A DNA stretch of 64,000 nucleotides from Ascaris suum (taxonomy: Eukaryota > Nematoda > Chromadorea > Rhabditida > Ascarididae): contig CM024178.1 in assembly GCA_013433145.1 (NCBI GenBank), positions 3,581,260 to 3,645,259 of the forward strand, given 5' to 3'. The notes beneath the pieces are model-generated. The model was not told the origin of the DNA, made no database searches, and was given only the letters and a program-made list of their open reading frames with translations. Of this stretch, positions 13,601 through 25,783 are shown one piece after another. Numbering within the stretch: position 1 is the stretch's first letter; each line of letters opens with the position of its first letter. The translations under genes were made by a program, and so were the position numbers.

Positions 13601-16600
13601 CCTTCGGAATCTATTCGACTCCGTCTGAACAACAGCATTTGTCGAGATTGGCAGAGGCAGTTCCTCCAATTCACGAAATACCGGATTTTTCAGCTGATCG
13701 CTCCTCTTCATCGATGCAAGGCCATATTGTGAGTAAACCTGCGAAGGACAACGGTAAACAGCACTCGGTAGATCGCACACAAACAACGTTTTCCTCAAAC
13801 AACTCTACTTTAATCCCTGAAAGCCAACTCTTTACACCTCACCCTAGCCAACTCGTTTGCTGCCAATAGCTTCGAGATGGGTCCATATTTTGAACCTGAC
13901 TTTGAAACCAGCTAGAGCGAAGAAAATTGTATTCTCAAGCTGAAAGTGTGAACAGCTTTTATGGGGAGACAGAGATACTAGAGACTTTACATTTCGTGAC
14001 TCGCCTAAAGCCCATTGACTCAACAAAGCAGTGCTTGCGATTTTCAGAAAATTTTCCGCAATATTCAAGCTGAAGGAGCAAAACTTTCTACACAAGCAAA
14101 TCCACCCTGAACTACAAAGTCACAAGTACGGTCGAGAAGATATCAATGTTCGCAGCTCCATTGGGTTAAAAAGAAAAATAAGAGTGAGAAAACATCTGCA
14201 GCGCGCTGAAACCACAATCACACTTTTATAACAAAGCAAATCTGCTTCCTTGTTTCTTTAGAAAATTGGATATTTTCGTTGACAGAAGCCATAGTACAAC
14301 TTATGAGAGCAGTTCGGAGCATCAGGTTGGAACACATGGTTAACAGGAGACTTCAACAAAAATTAAAACGGAATTGCGAGCATTGAAGTACTCACTGTCC
14401 CAGTTTGAAGAATTGGAATGGACTCGTTTGCAGTCTGCACAGCACCTGATGTAAAGGATTCCTTCCCGAAAGCACTCCGCTCATTCACTTCGGCGTTCGC
14501 CTCGCCCGCATAAAAAGGTGGCTGTTGTTGACCTGCGGTTTCTGATTTCAATCTCTTCCTGCTGAATTCATTCCGCTCCATATCATCTCCTACTTCGCCC
14601 GCAAAGGAGCGCTTCTTATGAATTAGCAGCTTCTGACTCGACGCTTGCGTAACGTTGGCTTCGATATCCTCTACTGGTTGCTCTGAGGAAGCAGCGCCAT
14701 CTGTTTTCTCAACAACTTCACCTCCTGCCTCGTCAGGAAGGACACTCGAGGCCGAGCTGACGCCTTCTTCTTCTTTCGCTGACGTAGTTAACACCAATTT
14801 CACTGCGTTGACGGTCATCTGCAAACAACAATAAAAGTGGTGTTTGAGGTTGTAAAATTCTTTCAATGTCATCTTGAATAATGCGGGAATTTCGTCTAAT
14901 TCAGAGAAATAATCTATTGTAAATGAAGAAAAGATAGCCATGAAGTTTCTTTCCAGCGCGTCTCCGAGGAAATCCCAAAGCAGAAAACTCATGACAACAA
15001 CCCAGACAGGTGAAATCGGAAGGGACATATGATGAGTCTGCTATATGCGTTTGCACATACGAGTACCGTCGTAGTCAATAACCAAGAAAACTTAGCCGTC
15101 AAGGTGGGGGGTCTCGTCGCAGGAGCACATAAGGAACGCGAAAAAACCTCTACCAATCAAACCACAACCACATCATCCGCGTCACTGCAATGTCGGATTG
15201 CGTCTTCGACTCAGACAGTGCGAAAAAAAACATTCCATAAAAGAGCATGAAGCCAGGAAGGTAAGCTGCAAAGCAAAGGAAACTGCAGACCTGTTCTGTG
15301 CAGCGCATAGAGAGCCGCACAGAGACGGAAGCTGTGCTATAGGAAATAAGAGTGCTGCAAAGAAGAAGACCACTTCGCAGTTTTCCGCAAACTATATGCG
15401 TCACCGATTGCTCTCTAAAAGGTTGTGAGCAGACACATATTTTGGAAGACCAGACATAAAACATACATACCACTTCAGGGTCTGTAAGTGACAGTTGAGC
15501 TGCTTTCGTTAAGGTAATCGTGCTACGACTGCGCTGACCCCTCCGTGCACCACGAGTTTTGCCATTTTCAGCAGCTCTCGGACTGTGCCACCCACGCGCT
15601 GCTGCTGCTCTAATCGACCGACCTCTAGATGCCTGTCCCCTCGATCCTGTCCTGTTCTTAGCTCTCCTTGCAGCACTCTGCGATTGCTCCGACTGAAGTG
15701 ACTGCTCCTCTCTGTTTAGCAAGTCTTCCCCCTGCTCCGTGACGGTCTCAATCTGTAATGACGCAAGAATCCAAGAGCTCAAGTTCAACAATTTCTTTGG
15801 CTCGAGAAACACATCTAGATTCAAAAGCTGCAGGGACATGACGATTGTCTGAATAATTATATTATATTATCAAAGTTATAGATCGTAACAAGATGTCTGT
15901 GACGACAATGCTTGGAAATTCAACACGACTCCCCCCTCCCCCCCCCCCCAAAATCCTGATAACAGCGTTGGGAGAAAATTATTAAGACGGCTCCCTTTTC
16001 AAATTTAACTACAGTATGCAACCTATCGAGAATGCATTGTGCCAATCTACACAATCCTCCCCTTCATCCACCACCTGCCTACTTTCAATAGAGTGGGCAA
16101 ATCGACAAAAGCCAGTAATCGGTTGACTAGCGATCTGCGATTTATTTTTTACAGAGTTCGGAGGAAAAACGGCAAGTAGAAGAAATCCAGTGAAATTAGG
16201 AAGGAGGGATGTATGTGACTCTGAGAAGTTCACTTATCGTTTATGGTTTATGGCAACTTGCAATGGCTATTTTTGACGATCAAAAGTGAAATTATTCTTT
16301 CAAGCAGTGTGCTCTCAGAAACAACTGAGGAAACCGTTAGCACTAAATAAGTATTTTCCACAGCAAATGAAGCAAAAGAGAGTAGACGGAAGAAGGAAGC
16401 AATTCAAACACATCGTCACTACGCTAAACGACACCACACCGTCAATCTAAAGCATTTAATCGGGAACTTGACAGCCTCGCTACTACTCAGTACACCTTAG
16501 TCCCCGTGCAATTGGCCTCCATCTTGGCTGTCTTCCCGTTCATCCACGCATTCGCCCTTTGCGACTCTGCTGACGAGGCGATAAATAAATGCTGGTCGCT

Positions 16601-18441
16601 GCAACATGAGGTTATGTGCTTCTTTCGGAAGACACTTTTAAATACGCTTGGAAGAGAAAATGTTCGAATATAATATCAGAAACGAAACTCTCGAAGAGAC
16701 GAAAATTAATTTCTTCACGTTGGTTCGTTGAGAGGATCACACAAAGCCCTATTTAACGGCGCGTCTATTTCAGTGAAAATACAACCAATCTGGCATACGA
16801 GAAGAGAGAAGAGCGCAAAAAGCACCTTTCTAGTACGGCCACCACGTCGAGATTTAGGCGATCTCGGTGATGGGGTCATCGTCGCTGCAGAAGGAGAGTC
16901 CTCCAGAACACTCTTCAGTTTGTTTCGGGTGATGCGACCCATGTCATATCCAATTTCACACAGAACCTCAATAAGCACTGAGTCAACACTTGCCGCAATT
17001 AATAAAAATACAGGAAAAAATTTACGGTTAGGCTCGGATATACAACTTGAGCTCGAAAAATCGCGGCATGCAGATGTAGTCAGACATGCAAAGAAACTAG
17101 AAATATTTCAGCACGCAGGTTCCATTTACACTTCGCACGAACCTCGCGCGGAGCACTTACATTTCTAACTACGAAAACGACGATGCAACCAACAGTCAGC
17201 ATTTCGTGAGTTCAAAGAAATGGATGCAAGATGCAGCGGAAACCTGGATTACAGCAGATGTCCGCGGTAGGTGTGAAAAAAAAGTAGCAGCTGCTTTTCA
17301 TGCCACGTTCTGCTGAGATCGAAAACCTGTTATCCATTCCATGCGCCCGAATGGGCTACTCTGAGCTCCTAAATGAGTGAACGAACGTTGCCCGCTCCGC
17401 GTTCTTCTTCGCTCTGCTCGTGTTGATCAGTTGTTTCACATCCTCCCTTCCTTATCCCAATTGCAACACTAATATTGTGCACGCAGACCGCTAGACTGTT
17501 TTACGATCGCAATTGTGGTTCGAACGCTTATGGAGTTTTTCCTGCCACTCCCCTCCCCACCAATTGGTAAAGAGCGAAAGTTATTGTTCCATTCATTCCT
17601 TTTCCTCTTGAACCAATAAGCCACAACTGCTTATTGAAAGTTTTCTTTTAGCACGATTCTACTCCACCCGCATTTGCGAGCACCTAAAAATCAATCTGCT
17701 AATAAAATCCACACGTTGAATTATCGCAGAGACATGCACAAAAATCTTGTATTCAATTAACAAATAGAGTGGAGGCATCTATGGATATGAACATCGCAGC
17801 AATATGACTTTCGTTATCCTATAGGGCGGAATGAAGAAGCGCAACTCGCCCATAGCAACGGATTCCGCAGAGACCTATGTGACGTGATCGGCTTCGTTCC
17901 ACACACTAAGCTATATGCTACATCTGGGTGTAAAGGAAGCTGATACAAGCAAGCAGAAACTTTTTCTGTCTGCGAAGGGATGCGATTCTCGACAAATAAG
18001 TTAGCCATCTCTCGTTTCTCCAAATTCGCAAAACGATTCCATGTCTCCGGAGTCAGCACCTCCACTGTCTCGTACTCAATTTCCAACCGTGTGGCACCAT
18101 CTGCACCTTGCGACTTTCCTCCCTAAACAAGGCAAACATGAAGCACTGTCCTTCCTTTCTTTCTTCTGTTCCACGCTGTAACTGAAAGGATCGAGAACTT
18201 GTTAAGCATTGTTTATAACAAGTCTAGCTACCCGTTAATTTTGAATTAGGAATCGCTGACGATACAGTTACCTGAACTAAAGGATTCATTGAACGCTTAA
18301 TCTAAAAGCGTACTTTTGAGGTGCTCTCTACTGCTGTTCAAACATGGATCGCAATGCGAGGTAGTGATAAAACAACAATCTGTGAAATGCATATGTTACC
18401 CCACCATTAAACACCTTCCAGCTAGTTCCGTCACCAACAGT
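7672..18441 (-). CDS. Ankyrin-repeat protein with long basic disordered N-terminal half (probably nuclear)
   Basis: Eleven minus-strand exons splice with matching phases: 18441-18400, 18122-17947, 16988-16826, 15752-15471, 14818-14396, 13738-13562, 11517-11395, 10694-10516, 7975-7836 and 7778-7672, with possible earlier exons near 20.5-21.1 kb. The first half is low-complexity and highly charged. It has Arg/Ser/Ala-rich stretches (RSPKSRRGGRTRK type), RGR motifs resembling AT-hooks in exon 15752-15471, and clustered basic residues (KKRSF...SRKRLK) in exon 14818-14396 that could be nuclear localisation signals. The ankyrin part begins at 11517 (SAVLEGHLAGVRW) and continues through LRMPLHTAVETGSWCLVRAL and EKTPLHLVVQ...LLLQFGADVND, which are clear ankyrin helix-loop signatures. 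The 10694-10516 to 7975 join restores an ankyrin repeat across a phase-2 intron, strong support for that junction. The last exon listed is helical and not clearly ankyrin, and no stop was found, so the 3' end is open. An IkB-zeta/BCL3-type nuclear regulator (nematode nfki-1/ikb-1) is one possibility by layout only. Ankyrin assignment is firm; the family is not. Confidence 0.7.
11825..11841. repeat. Poly-C run, 17 nt
   Basis: Seventeen consecutive C on the plus strand, in the intron between the 13.6 kb and 11.5 kb exons of the minus-strand ankyrin-repeat gene. It therefore reads as poly-G in the sense of that gene. Confidence 0.95.
15931..15949. repeat. Poly-C run interrupted by one T
   Basis: Six C, one T and twelve C in an intron of the minus-strand ankyrin-repeat gene, about 180 bp upstream of its 15752-15471 exon. 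It is G-rich in the sense of the gene. Confidence 0.95.
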
Positions 18442-19275
18442 CTGAAAGGAATCATTGTTTGAGTGGCAGATAATTCTGAACGTTTTTGTGAATTTACAAA
18501 CTAAACGGGAAATGAACACATGCCTTGAACGTTTCCTTGCTTGAAGTTGTAGACATTATTCCGCTTACTGAGTGCAACTCCCGACAGTATCTGAAGAGCA
18601 CAAATTATACAACATGCTTTCCCCCCAATAACGACAACACACCGTTTCGAGCACTCTAATATATAACGATGGACGGCGCAGAAAATAACCATTACCAGAT
18701 CGGCAACCACTCTTGGTTTCTTTTCAAAATATTCGAAGTTCGAGTAGAGTCTGATCCTACTCGTGATGTGCATCAGAGGTGGATGCAGAAGCAAACTTCA
18801 TTCATATACGCAGAAAATGCAAGAAAGAGACCAGCTGAGATCGATGTGTGCAGATCAGGGCAAACATCGGCCCGAATCGTCCTCGATCGATATCGGGCAA
18901 GAAACCTATGCATCAAAGCTGTGTCAGCAGTTACTCAACATAATGAATATGACGAAGACATTGTGCTTCAAAAGAGATTGCGGATTTGTCCGCCATCGGC
19001 ATGAACGATGGACCATTTGTGATTTTACTGGCGCGGCTTCTCCTTTTATACTTTCCCCTAGCGAGAACCTATTCAGCACTGAAACAATAACTGTTAGCGG
19101 TTAAAACAACAGGTGTTATCAAGTAAAAAGCATAGTACACCAGATGGGCTGCAAGGAAAACCTCGACCAGTAAGAGCGAAAACAACTGCATCCAGCGATT
19201 TGGTATAGAGTAACGCCAGGCGGTGTTTTCACAGCAGCCAAGGCCCGCACAAAATGAGTGCTCTCTTCATAGTCA

Positions 19276-19305
19276 GGAGAGAGAGAGAGAGTGCGCACGC
19301 GTGCG
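19276..19305. repeat. GA repeat adjoining a 12-bp palindrome
   Basis: A short (GA)n run is followed at 19294-19305 by CGCACGCGTGCG, a perfect 12-bp palindrome of alternating purine and pyrimidine. It lies in non-coding DNA. No function is claimed. Confidence 0.85.
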
Positions 19306-20494
19306 TAACGATCGACGCTGCTTCAGTGGTTAGCATACTTGACGATGTCATATCGTAACGCATTGTGAGGGAGCAGCATTTGCAGAGAGAGCTAAATTTC
19401 GAAGAATAATTGAAATTATAATATGAGCTGTGAATATAAACTTCTATAACATCAAAGTCTTGTTCGTGGCATTGCTGCCGCTTTCGATGCCACATTAGGC
19501 GAATTCCTGGAAAGGGATGAACTGAAACATCCTGGGAACAAAATACCTAAAATACCTCACACGACCCTTCAACAGAGAATCAATTCGAACTCCGTCTGTG
19601 AAATCCCAATGATTCCAGGTCAAAGAAAAAAATCTTTACAGTGTAATTCAGCTGGTGTTGACCGCGGCGGATTTTGCTGAAAGCACTACTTGTGAAACGT
19701 TTCTAGATGTGGTTTAATAATCTGGCGCCAGAAAACAAACAACCGGATCACATATCGTGTGGCACTGCAGGTTCGGTCGGTGGTAATAACGTTGTAGTAT
19801 TAGTGCGACTATGTTGCAAAACGCACAGAGTACAGTTCGCAGTTGTGAACGGCTTTTCTGAATGCACCCGCCAATGATAACTGGTACAGACAACAGAAAT
19901 TCGGTACGGGTTGGAGCATCGTTTTCCAGTTCCTCGCTGGAAACTCTATTCGTGCCAAAATGCCTTGGCTCACCTTAGCAAACAGCTCAGACTACTTCTT
20001 CCAAGCTTCAAGAGCAAATTTTCGTGACACACCACAACTAGCTCCACGTAAGATGTCCTTGACCAGTCGCGATCATGAAGTGAATCGCGTGAATCACCTT
20101 CGCCTGCGTGCATGCCGTTCGGTGTTTATTGTCTGCACAGATACGCAATTACAGCTTAAGTGATTGATAGCACCTAAATGCTTCGATGAATCTATTGCTC
20201 TTCCGCATAGAAAATGCCGAGCAAAGCGCAATTTTGTTTCCACTTAAACTCATTGTTGTGACTGTATCGCATACTTTAGTGTTAACGAAAACATTGATAT
20301 TATTTCAACAGTGTGCATCGATGTCACAATGAAAGGAGCTGTTTGCTTCCAATAAATATCCTTCTCGGTCTGTTCATCAACCTACGGTCCCAGACGGACT
20401 CCTGTGCGGAGCGCTTTTGCCATCCATCGGCATGTCAACACATCTCTCGATAAGAACTCAGTATTGCGCCGAACTTCTTTTGAGAATCGCTAAC

Positions 20495-21073
20495 TTTTGA
20501 AATGCTGACGAGATTCCTTTCTATCCTCTTAGAGATAATCCTTCTCGTTTGTGGAGTTCGCAATGTTCGATAACCCCTTCCAATGTAAATCTGGATAGCA
20601 CTGCTATTAAGTTTGTGTCCCGACGGTTCCAACAGTCATTGTGCTGAAACGGGGAGTGGCATCCTTTGTCGAGAAGAAACTTGAGCTAAGCGCCGAGCCA
20701 GCGCCTACGAGGACAAACTCCCGCAAAACTAAGATTAAGACATAGCAAAAACAGAGACCAAGACATCGAGGAAACTCTTCGAAATATGTTCAGTAATGCT
20801 TCCCGTCGCAGTAATATGCTTCATCGTCTATGGCATCGGTTCACATTCGATTTCCTTATACCGAACGAAGATCGTCGGCGAGCATATTTGCGCTCCTTTT
20901 TTCGATTTTGAATGAGGCGAAAACCATTTCTTCCGCACGTGATAATTTTAACATGCAAACACCTGGCTCACAGCATGCAAAGTAGATTGCACGGACCCGA
21001 CCGAGGTGGATCTGATAAGCTGGAAGAGTTCGCAAATGCTCGAGCACCACTTTCTTGAGGAGCAGGTCAGCTA
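20495..21073 (-). CDS. Candidate upstream exons of the ankyrin-repeat gene
   Basis: Two minus-strand blocks look like exons. The first, 21073-20862 (70 codons), is bounded by a weak TTGAG acceptor and a GTATAA donor; its product is helical with a mixed-charge end (KKVVLEHLRTLPAYQIHLGR). The second, 20590-20495 (32 codons, both ends phase 0), encodes a very basic segment (RTLRTPQTRRIISKRIERN). Both end in phase 0, which matches the phase-0 acceptor of the 42-bp exon at 18441 of the ankyrin-repeat gene, so they can be its N-terminal part. No start codon was identified. Phase agreement is only weak support, and they could belong to a separate small gene or be chance open frames. Confidence 0.3.
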
Positions 21074-22929
21074 CTCAACTAACTGAAAAACAATTCAGCC
21101 CGCAAATGACTGCACTATGCGTACACGAAGAGACGTTGTGTGGGAGCCTTTGATGAGATATCAGCCTGCTGATGTTCACAGTTATTCAGATATCTGTGGA
21201 ATAGATCGTTTTGCTAATGCGAACTCCACAACGGTATAAAATGTCATGGCTCGCATGCTTCCGTCCCCCCTTCTAAGTCATATTCTGTATCAAAATTTGA
21301 CCTGCAAATGATTGACGAATAAGCAGCAAATGGGGGAACGCCTTCGTAATTTTTCTCACCACACCAACCAGCTACATCGATATTCAACACTTATTGCCTA
21401 ATAATCAGCATTTTCGTATATTGTTGGATTAATGCTTAACCACATATTTTAAAAATGCATAAAATGGCACAAATAGGAGGGCAATGTTTAGCGCGCCTCT
21501 TCAACTTATCATTATGCTTCCATATAACTTATCAGTCCTGAAAATTGATAAGAGGTTCAGGTTTATTTGTCATAGCCGCAGTGGCATGTGACATGAAACA
21601 GAACACAAAACACGCTCTTGCAATGCAAACTCGAAACGCTTCCCACATGTCCGAGCTGTGAACCGGGCTGCTGCTGGCCAACTTGGGGTCATTCCAACCT
21701 GTCTGATCGGTAAGTTTTTTTGGAATTCGTGGCTTGTGACTGCAACAGCAATATATTTTCATGAATATGTAGCCCTGTTATCATTACAAGGACCTAGAAA
21801 AGATAAGCATCTTCTACCTGTGTGTGAAGGGGCAGTTTTTAATTACAGGCAAGGAAGGCATTTTGGCATGGAACAAATCATAGTGTAGGATTATTCAGCT
21901 AGCGGCCAAGCGAAATTACTAAGTCACTCTTCCTTTGCCCGCGGGGAAATGATGGTCTGAATCGATTGTTGATACTTTGCACGCCTGCATTGTCATTTCG
22001 TATGCACTCACAAGTGCGTATTTACAAGGCTGTTAAAACAAACGGGACTCATAGAATTCACAGACCATGCTAGGACAGTTTCCGAGGTAATTTTTCTGTA
22101 CAAGACTAGTATCAGCCGTGCTGTCAGTTAAAATGCAACATCCTTTATTCATCAACATTCATTATTTGTTGGCACTTCGCGAAAGCGGTGAGTTAATGAG
22201 AGGAAACGCAACGGCATATCTCATTTGATTGCCAGAACTGTTGGCTGTGGAATAAGTTTAGCACGATTTCTTCACCTCTGGCATGAATGTTTTCTGAGGC
22301 TAGGACGTGTTCTTTCTGCTGCAGATGATGTTTGTAACCTTGGCGTTACAATCGCTTCTAAACTTCAAAGAAGGTCGCGGTGTTCCGCTATTCCCGAAAA
22401 GTCGTCAAAAATTGCAGACTGTATTTTCCGTGCTTTACAGCACAAATGTATTTAGCATTACTGACTAGGTGGAGATTGCAGTGTTCCAAATCCCTGCATA
22501 GCCTCTTGCCGACCCTTCTTAGAATCCCGCATTCCTGCACGGTCTCGCTATTTGGTTTCTGATGTCAGATTGCTGGAGGGTGTCCAGAAATGCTTCACCC
22601 GCGTTGCTTTCCGCAAAAATTTGTCGTGCTCCATACCAGCCAAATCACACTGCCAAGTTGTTAATCTCCAACCTGAAGTTACTGCAGTACCGCGGGTTCA
22701 ATTTCGACTCAGTTTTTTGATATAAAGTTGTGTACGGCCTTTCCGACATCCCGCTGTTGGAAATACTTATTTGTCCACCCTCCACTCCCCCTCCCCCCTC
22801 CCGTGTGGTCGACGTGCACATTTGCCAAAACATGTTCCAGTACAAAGAAGGTTTTGCACAGATTGCAGTTCCTCGTTGCACGAATCCGGACCCTGCTCGC
22901 TATCAATATCTATAGTGCGCCCATTCCTT

Positions 22930-23113
22930 CAGCTTTTAAGCTGCCGCTGAGTCATTGCAGTCGCTACGGTTACCTATATAAATGTCGATTCGCGTGAATT
23001 GTAGCCTTGCGAACGTTTGGCTCGTTCACGCTGTTCATGCTCACACATTTTGTGTGATTTCCCACATCGGGACGTTAAAACAAATAAAAATAAATAAATA
23101 AATAAATGAATGA
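22930..23113 (+). mobile_element. Retroposon-like 3' tail ending in an (AAAT/ATAA)n microsatellite
   Basis: A non-coding block ends with TTTCCCACATCGGGACGTTA followed directly by an A-rich tail (roughly 23077-23113) made of AAAT/ATAA units. A fixed sequence running into a simple A-rich tail is the hallmark of the 3' end of a non-LTR retroposon or SINE. No reverse-transcriptase frame is adjacent, so this would be a 5'-truncated copy. The 5' boundary given is approximate and I saw no clear target-site duplication. Confidence 0.35.
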
Positions 23114-25182
23114 AACTCCATTATGCCCACACCAAACGAAGAAACCACTTTTTAAACACAGAAGTGTCAATGAGAAGTACTCGCGAAGTGGAAAAAATGA
23201 AATGCAAGAAAGAAAGTACTTACGATAGGCATGAAATATGGAGGAGAAGGAACACTAGGCGAACACTGCCAACGATATTCCCTCATGTTAACCTCACAGG
23301 TAAATAGTGGCATATTTAAAGAGACGTGCAGTTCAATTCGCTGTGATGATGTTGAATTTTGCATGAAATGAACGCGGTCGTGGGGGGAGACAATAGAAGA
23401 CTCTCAACGAGTGATCGAAGTATAAGCGGAAGCGAAGAGACAGATGTATAGCGACGGTTTTGAGCATAGTTTACTGAAGGTGTAAAGTGAGGGAAAATTA
23501 AGGTCAGATGTGCAAAGGATTCGTCGAAGGACGTTTATGCAGACAAACCCACATGTAACGGCACTTATTGAAATGTGATACGGTACGAAGCAATAGTCCT
23601 ATGTTGCCGATGCCGTTAGTGTCAACGTTCGATTAAACTGCTGGCGGTGCGTTCACCTTGTGGTTCTCTAACGTCCTTTCAATGCTTCATCGTCATTTCC
23701 TTGATATTATATGCCATTTCAGTTTCAAGGTGTGCATTCTTACGACAACAGGTGTGTGGTCACTCTCACCGTAAGGCGAGGACTGTGTCTTGGTCCTTTG
23801 TCCTTTCGTGGTGTGCTCCACTCATGAAAGGGTATTTTCCCTTCATCAGCTGAACAGACATTAATAAATAATTTCTAAAATGGGCTGTTTGAATTTAATT
23901 CTATTTAATTCAAGATTTTATGCTCGCGTATGTAAGCAAATGTGAAGCAGCTACAAAGTTACATCACCTGGAAGCTCGAAGTTCAAGGGTCCTTCAAGCG
24001 ATCGGATTAAGGAATCACGAGAGCTTATAATCTACAAGAAAATGAACTAAGAAAACATATATCGCGCCGCCCTCCGTGGCCCGCTTTTTCGATTTGCCTG
24101 GTGACCACCATTCTTCAACCTTTTTGTCTCTTCAGTGGAATCTAACTCGCCAAGCGGAGCAGCATAATTTTTTTTAACTTCCTTCCCAATTTATAATTGT
24201 TGGTGGCTTTGCCCCAAACTTATAGATCATGATGAAGCACAGTCGGAAGGTAAAAACTTTCTTTGCGGTCGATAGTTTTTGGATGGTCAAACAATACAGG
24301 CTGCCCTTTTAGAAATTCTCGGTGCCGACGCGTTGCAGCACTTGATGAGGCTCCGATAGATCTGAGAGTGTGCGCTGATCTACGATGTGACGACACTTCT
24401 ATGGTAGTGCATTATTCCACCTCTAGCGACCACTGAAGCTCTTGCATGCTGAGAAAGACAACGTTTTTTAAAATTTATTTCCAAGGACAACGTTTCTTCT
24501 GCGGATTGGTGCAGAGTGATCGCCTATTTCCTGTGAAGGCATTCAAATATTTCAACGGCTTCTTTCGAAAATTCCCGTCTCGAGCTGCAATTTATTTGCC
24601 TAGTGGTGCTTGGTGTTGCCACTCTACAATATATGAGTGAGCCTCAGCTTCTGATGTCCGTAACTTCCGCTTTTTGTTCACTCATTTAATACCGTTATTG
24701 AGCATTTGAACACCAATTATTTTCATCGTTTTTAAGCGCTTTTATTTACGGCGCCTAACAAGCTTTGGTTGGCAGCAATTTCCCATATCATATGAGAGAA
24801 ATCTTTTAATTAATAAATAATACGACAGCTTTGTTTAATTTAAAGCATCTTTTATTATAGGAAGTATCGACAGCAATGACCACATCTTGAAATAAAGCCT
24901 GATCTTTGGTTCGAAACAGCTCTGATTAGATGATAACGTTGATAACCGTTATCTCTTCATCATTATGTATCAGCTGTTCTCTAATGACGTTGTTGATTGC
25001 AGTGAGCCATTTCTAAGGAATCACTTCAAAGTATTGCATTTACCCTCGATTGTAATTCCACTATCACTGAGCTAATCCCTTTTTCGACTGAACTTAACGT
25101 TGCACACCCCCCAGATAAACGTTCCCGCGACTTAATATACATCATCCCTCAGCTAATCCTTCCCTCGGCTTGGCTCACAGTC

Positions 25183-25771
25183 TCATTCCGAGGTTGGCCT
25201 TTCACTGATCATTACTCCACTCCACATTTCGTCATCCCCATCCGAGCTGAGCAGGAAATACTCGGTCTTCTGCGGTCCGATTCCTTCCGCTGTGGTCACT
25301 TTCTCATTTCTGTTACCGACAGTTTCGCCTTGATCATTTGCCTTGTCAGAGCGCAACGACTTGCGTCTCTTATTATTGGTCAGCGGATCGGAAAGCTTCA
25401 AGTGGAAGTTGCTGTGTTCACGGAGGTCGTCACAGCTTGCAATAAAGGGTGAATTTCATTACTGCGTGAATATTTGGAGTCCCGTTTCGCCACCTAACGA
25501 TTGTTTCAATACCGGAATCACTATGTTCTTTATGGCGTTTTCTCTCAAGAAGTTCAAGCTTGCAAGAGATTTTTTCTCGGTTGAAGCCTTCCTCCTATAT
25601 TATAAGTCGTCTAGCATTATTGCCCGCCCAGGCGCGCTTGTTGTGCTCGGGCGTACTTGCATGCTCAGTAAACAGGAAGTTGCCTTCACATTTCATCTGG
25701 AGAAATGCCTTCTCGACCAATAAGTTTTTCTGTCTTGAACAGTAAGTGATAAAATCTTCAGCCTGCAGCAT
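25183..25771 (-). CDS. Small unidentified protein (~136 aa), divergent partner of cyb-3
   Basis: I do not recognise this protein. Three minus-strand exons fit in phase: 25771-25674 (ATG at 25771, phase 2 out), 25558-25499 and 25435-25183 with the stop, separated by short introns of 115 and 63 bp. The N-terminal two thirds look helical (LLVEKAFLQMKCEG, LNFLRENAIKNIVIPVLKQ). The C-terminal part is charged and probably disordered, with a basic cluster (NNKRRKSLRSDK) and an acidic SSDGDDE segment. The ATG is preceded by CTGGCAG then one T, so a trans-splice acceptor would leave a 1-nt 5' UTR. Alternatively, the same acceptor could mark an internal exon of a gene extending into cyb-3. It is head-to-head with cyb-3, ATG to ATG only 12 bp apart, implying shared control. 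Coding status is likely; function is unknown. Confidence 0.55.
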
Positions 25772-25783
25772 ACTGCCAGCAAG
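25751..25783 (+). promoter_or_regulatory. Probable spliced-leader acceptor and short 5' UTR of cyb-3
   Basis: The sequence AAAATCTTCAG ends at 25761, 22 bp before the cyb-3 ATG at 25784. In nematodes such a pyrimidine-CAG just upstream of a first ATG is typically an SL1 trans-splice site. The true promoter would then lie further upstream, inside the exons of the divergent minus-strand gene. Confidence 0.5.

Larger units (their letters stand above)
18442..25182. other. Long stretch with no confident gene
   Basis: This 6.7 kb stretch separates the ankyrin-repeat gene from the small gene beside cyb-3. It holds two candidate minus-strand exons at 20.5-21.1 kb, a retroposon-like tail near 23.1 kb, a GA repeat followed by a 12-bp palindrome at 19.3 kb, and otherwise only short overlapping open frames. 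The 111-codon plus-strand frame at 18669-19004 overlaps an equally long frame in another register and has no recognisable domain. Confidence 0.5.

Noticed and set aside
13499..13869. Two plus-strand frames at 13.5-13.9 kb
   Set aside because: Antisense to the minus-strand exon 13738-13562, which has TTCGCAG and CAG/GT boundaries and keeps phase with both neighbours.
16728..17168. 146-codon plus-strand frame
   Set aside because: It is the antisense shadow of the minus-strand exon 16988-16826 of the ankyrin gene, which has good splice sites and in-phase neighbours.
18669..19004. 111-codon plus-strand ATG frame
   Set aside because: A second register over the same bases is equally open, neither shows a domain, and no splice or start context favours it.
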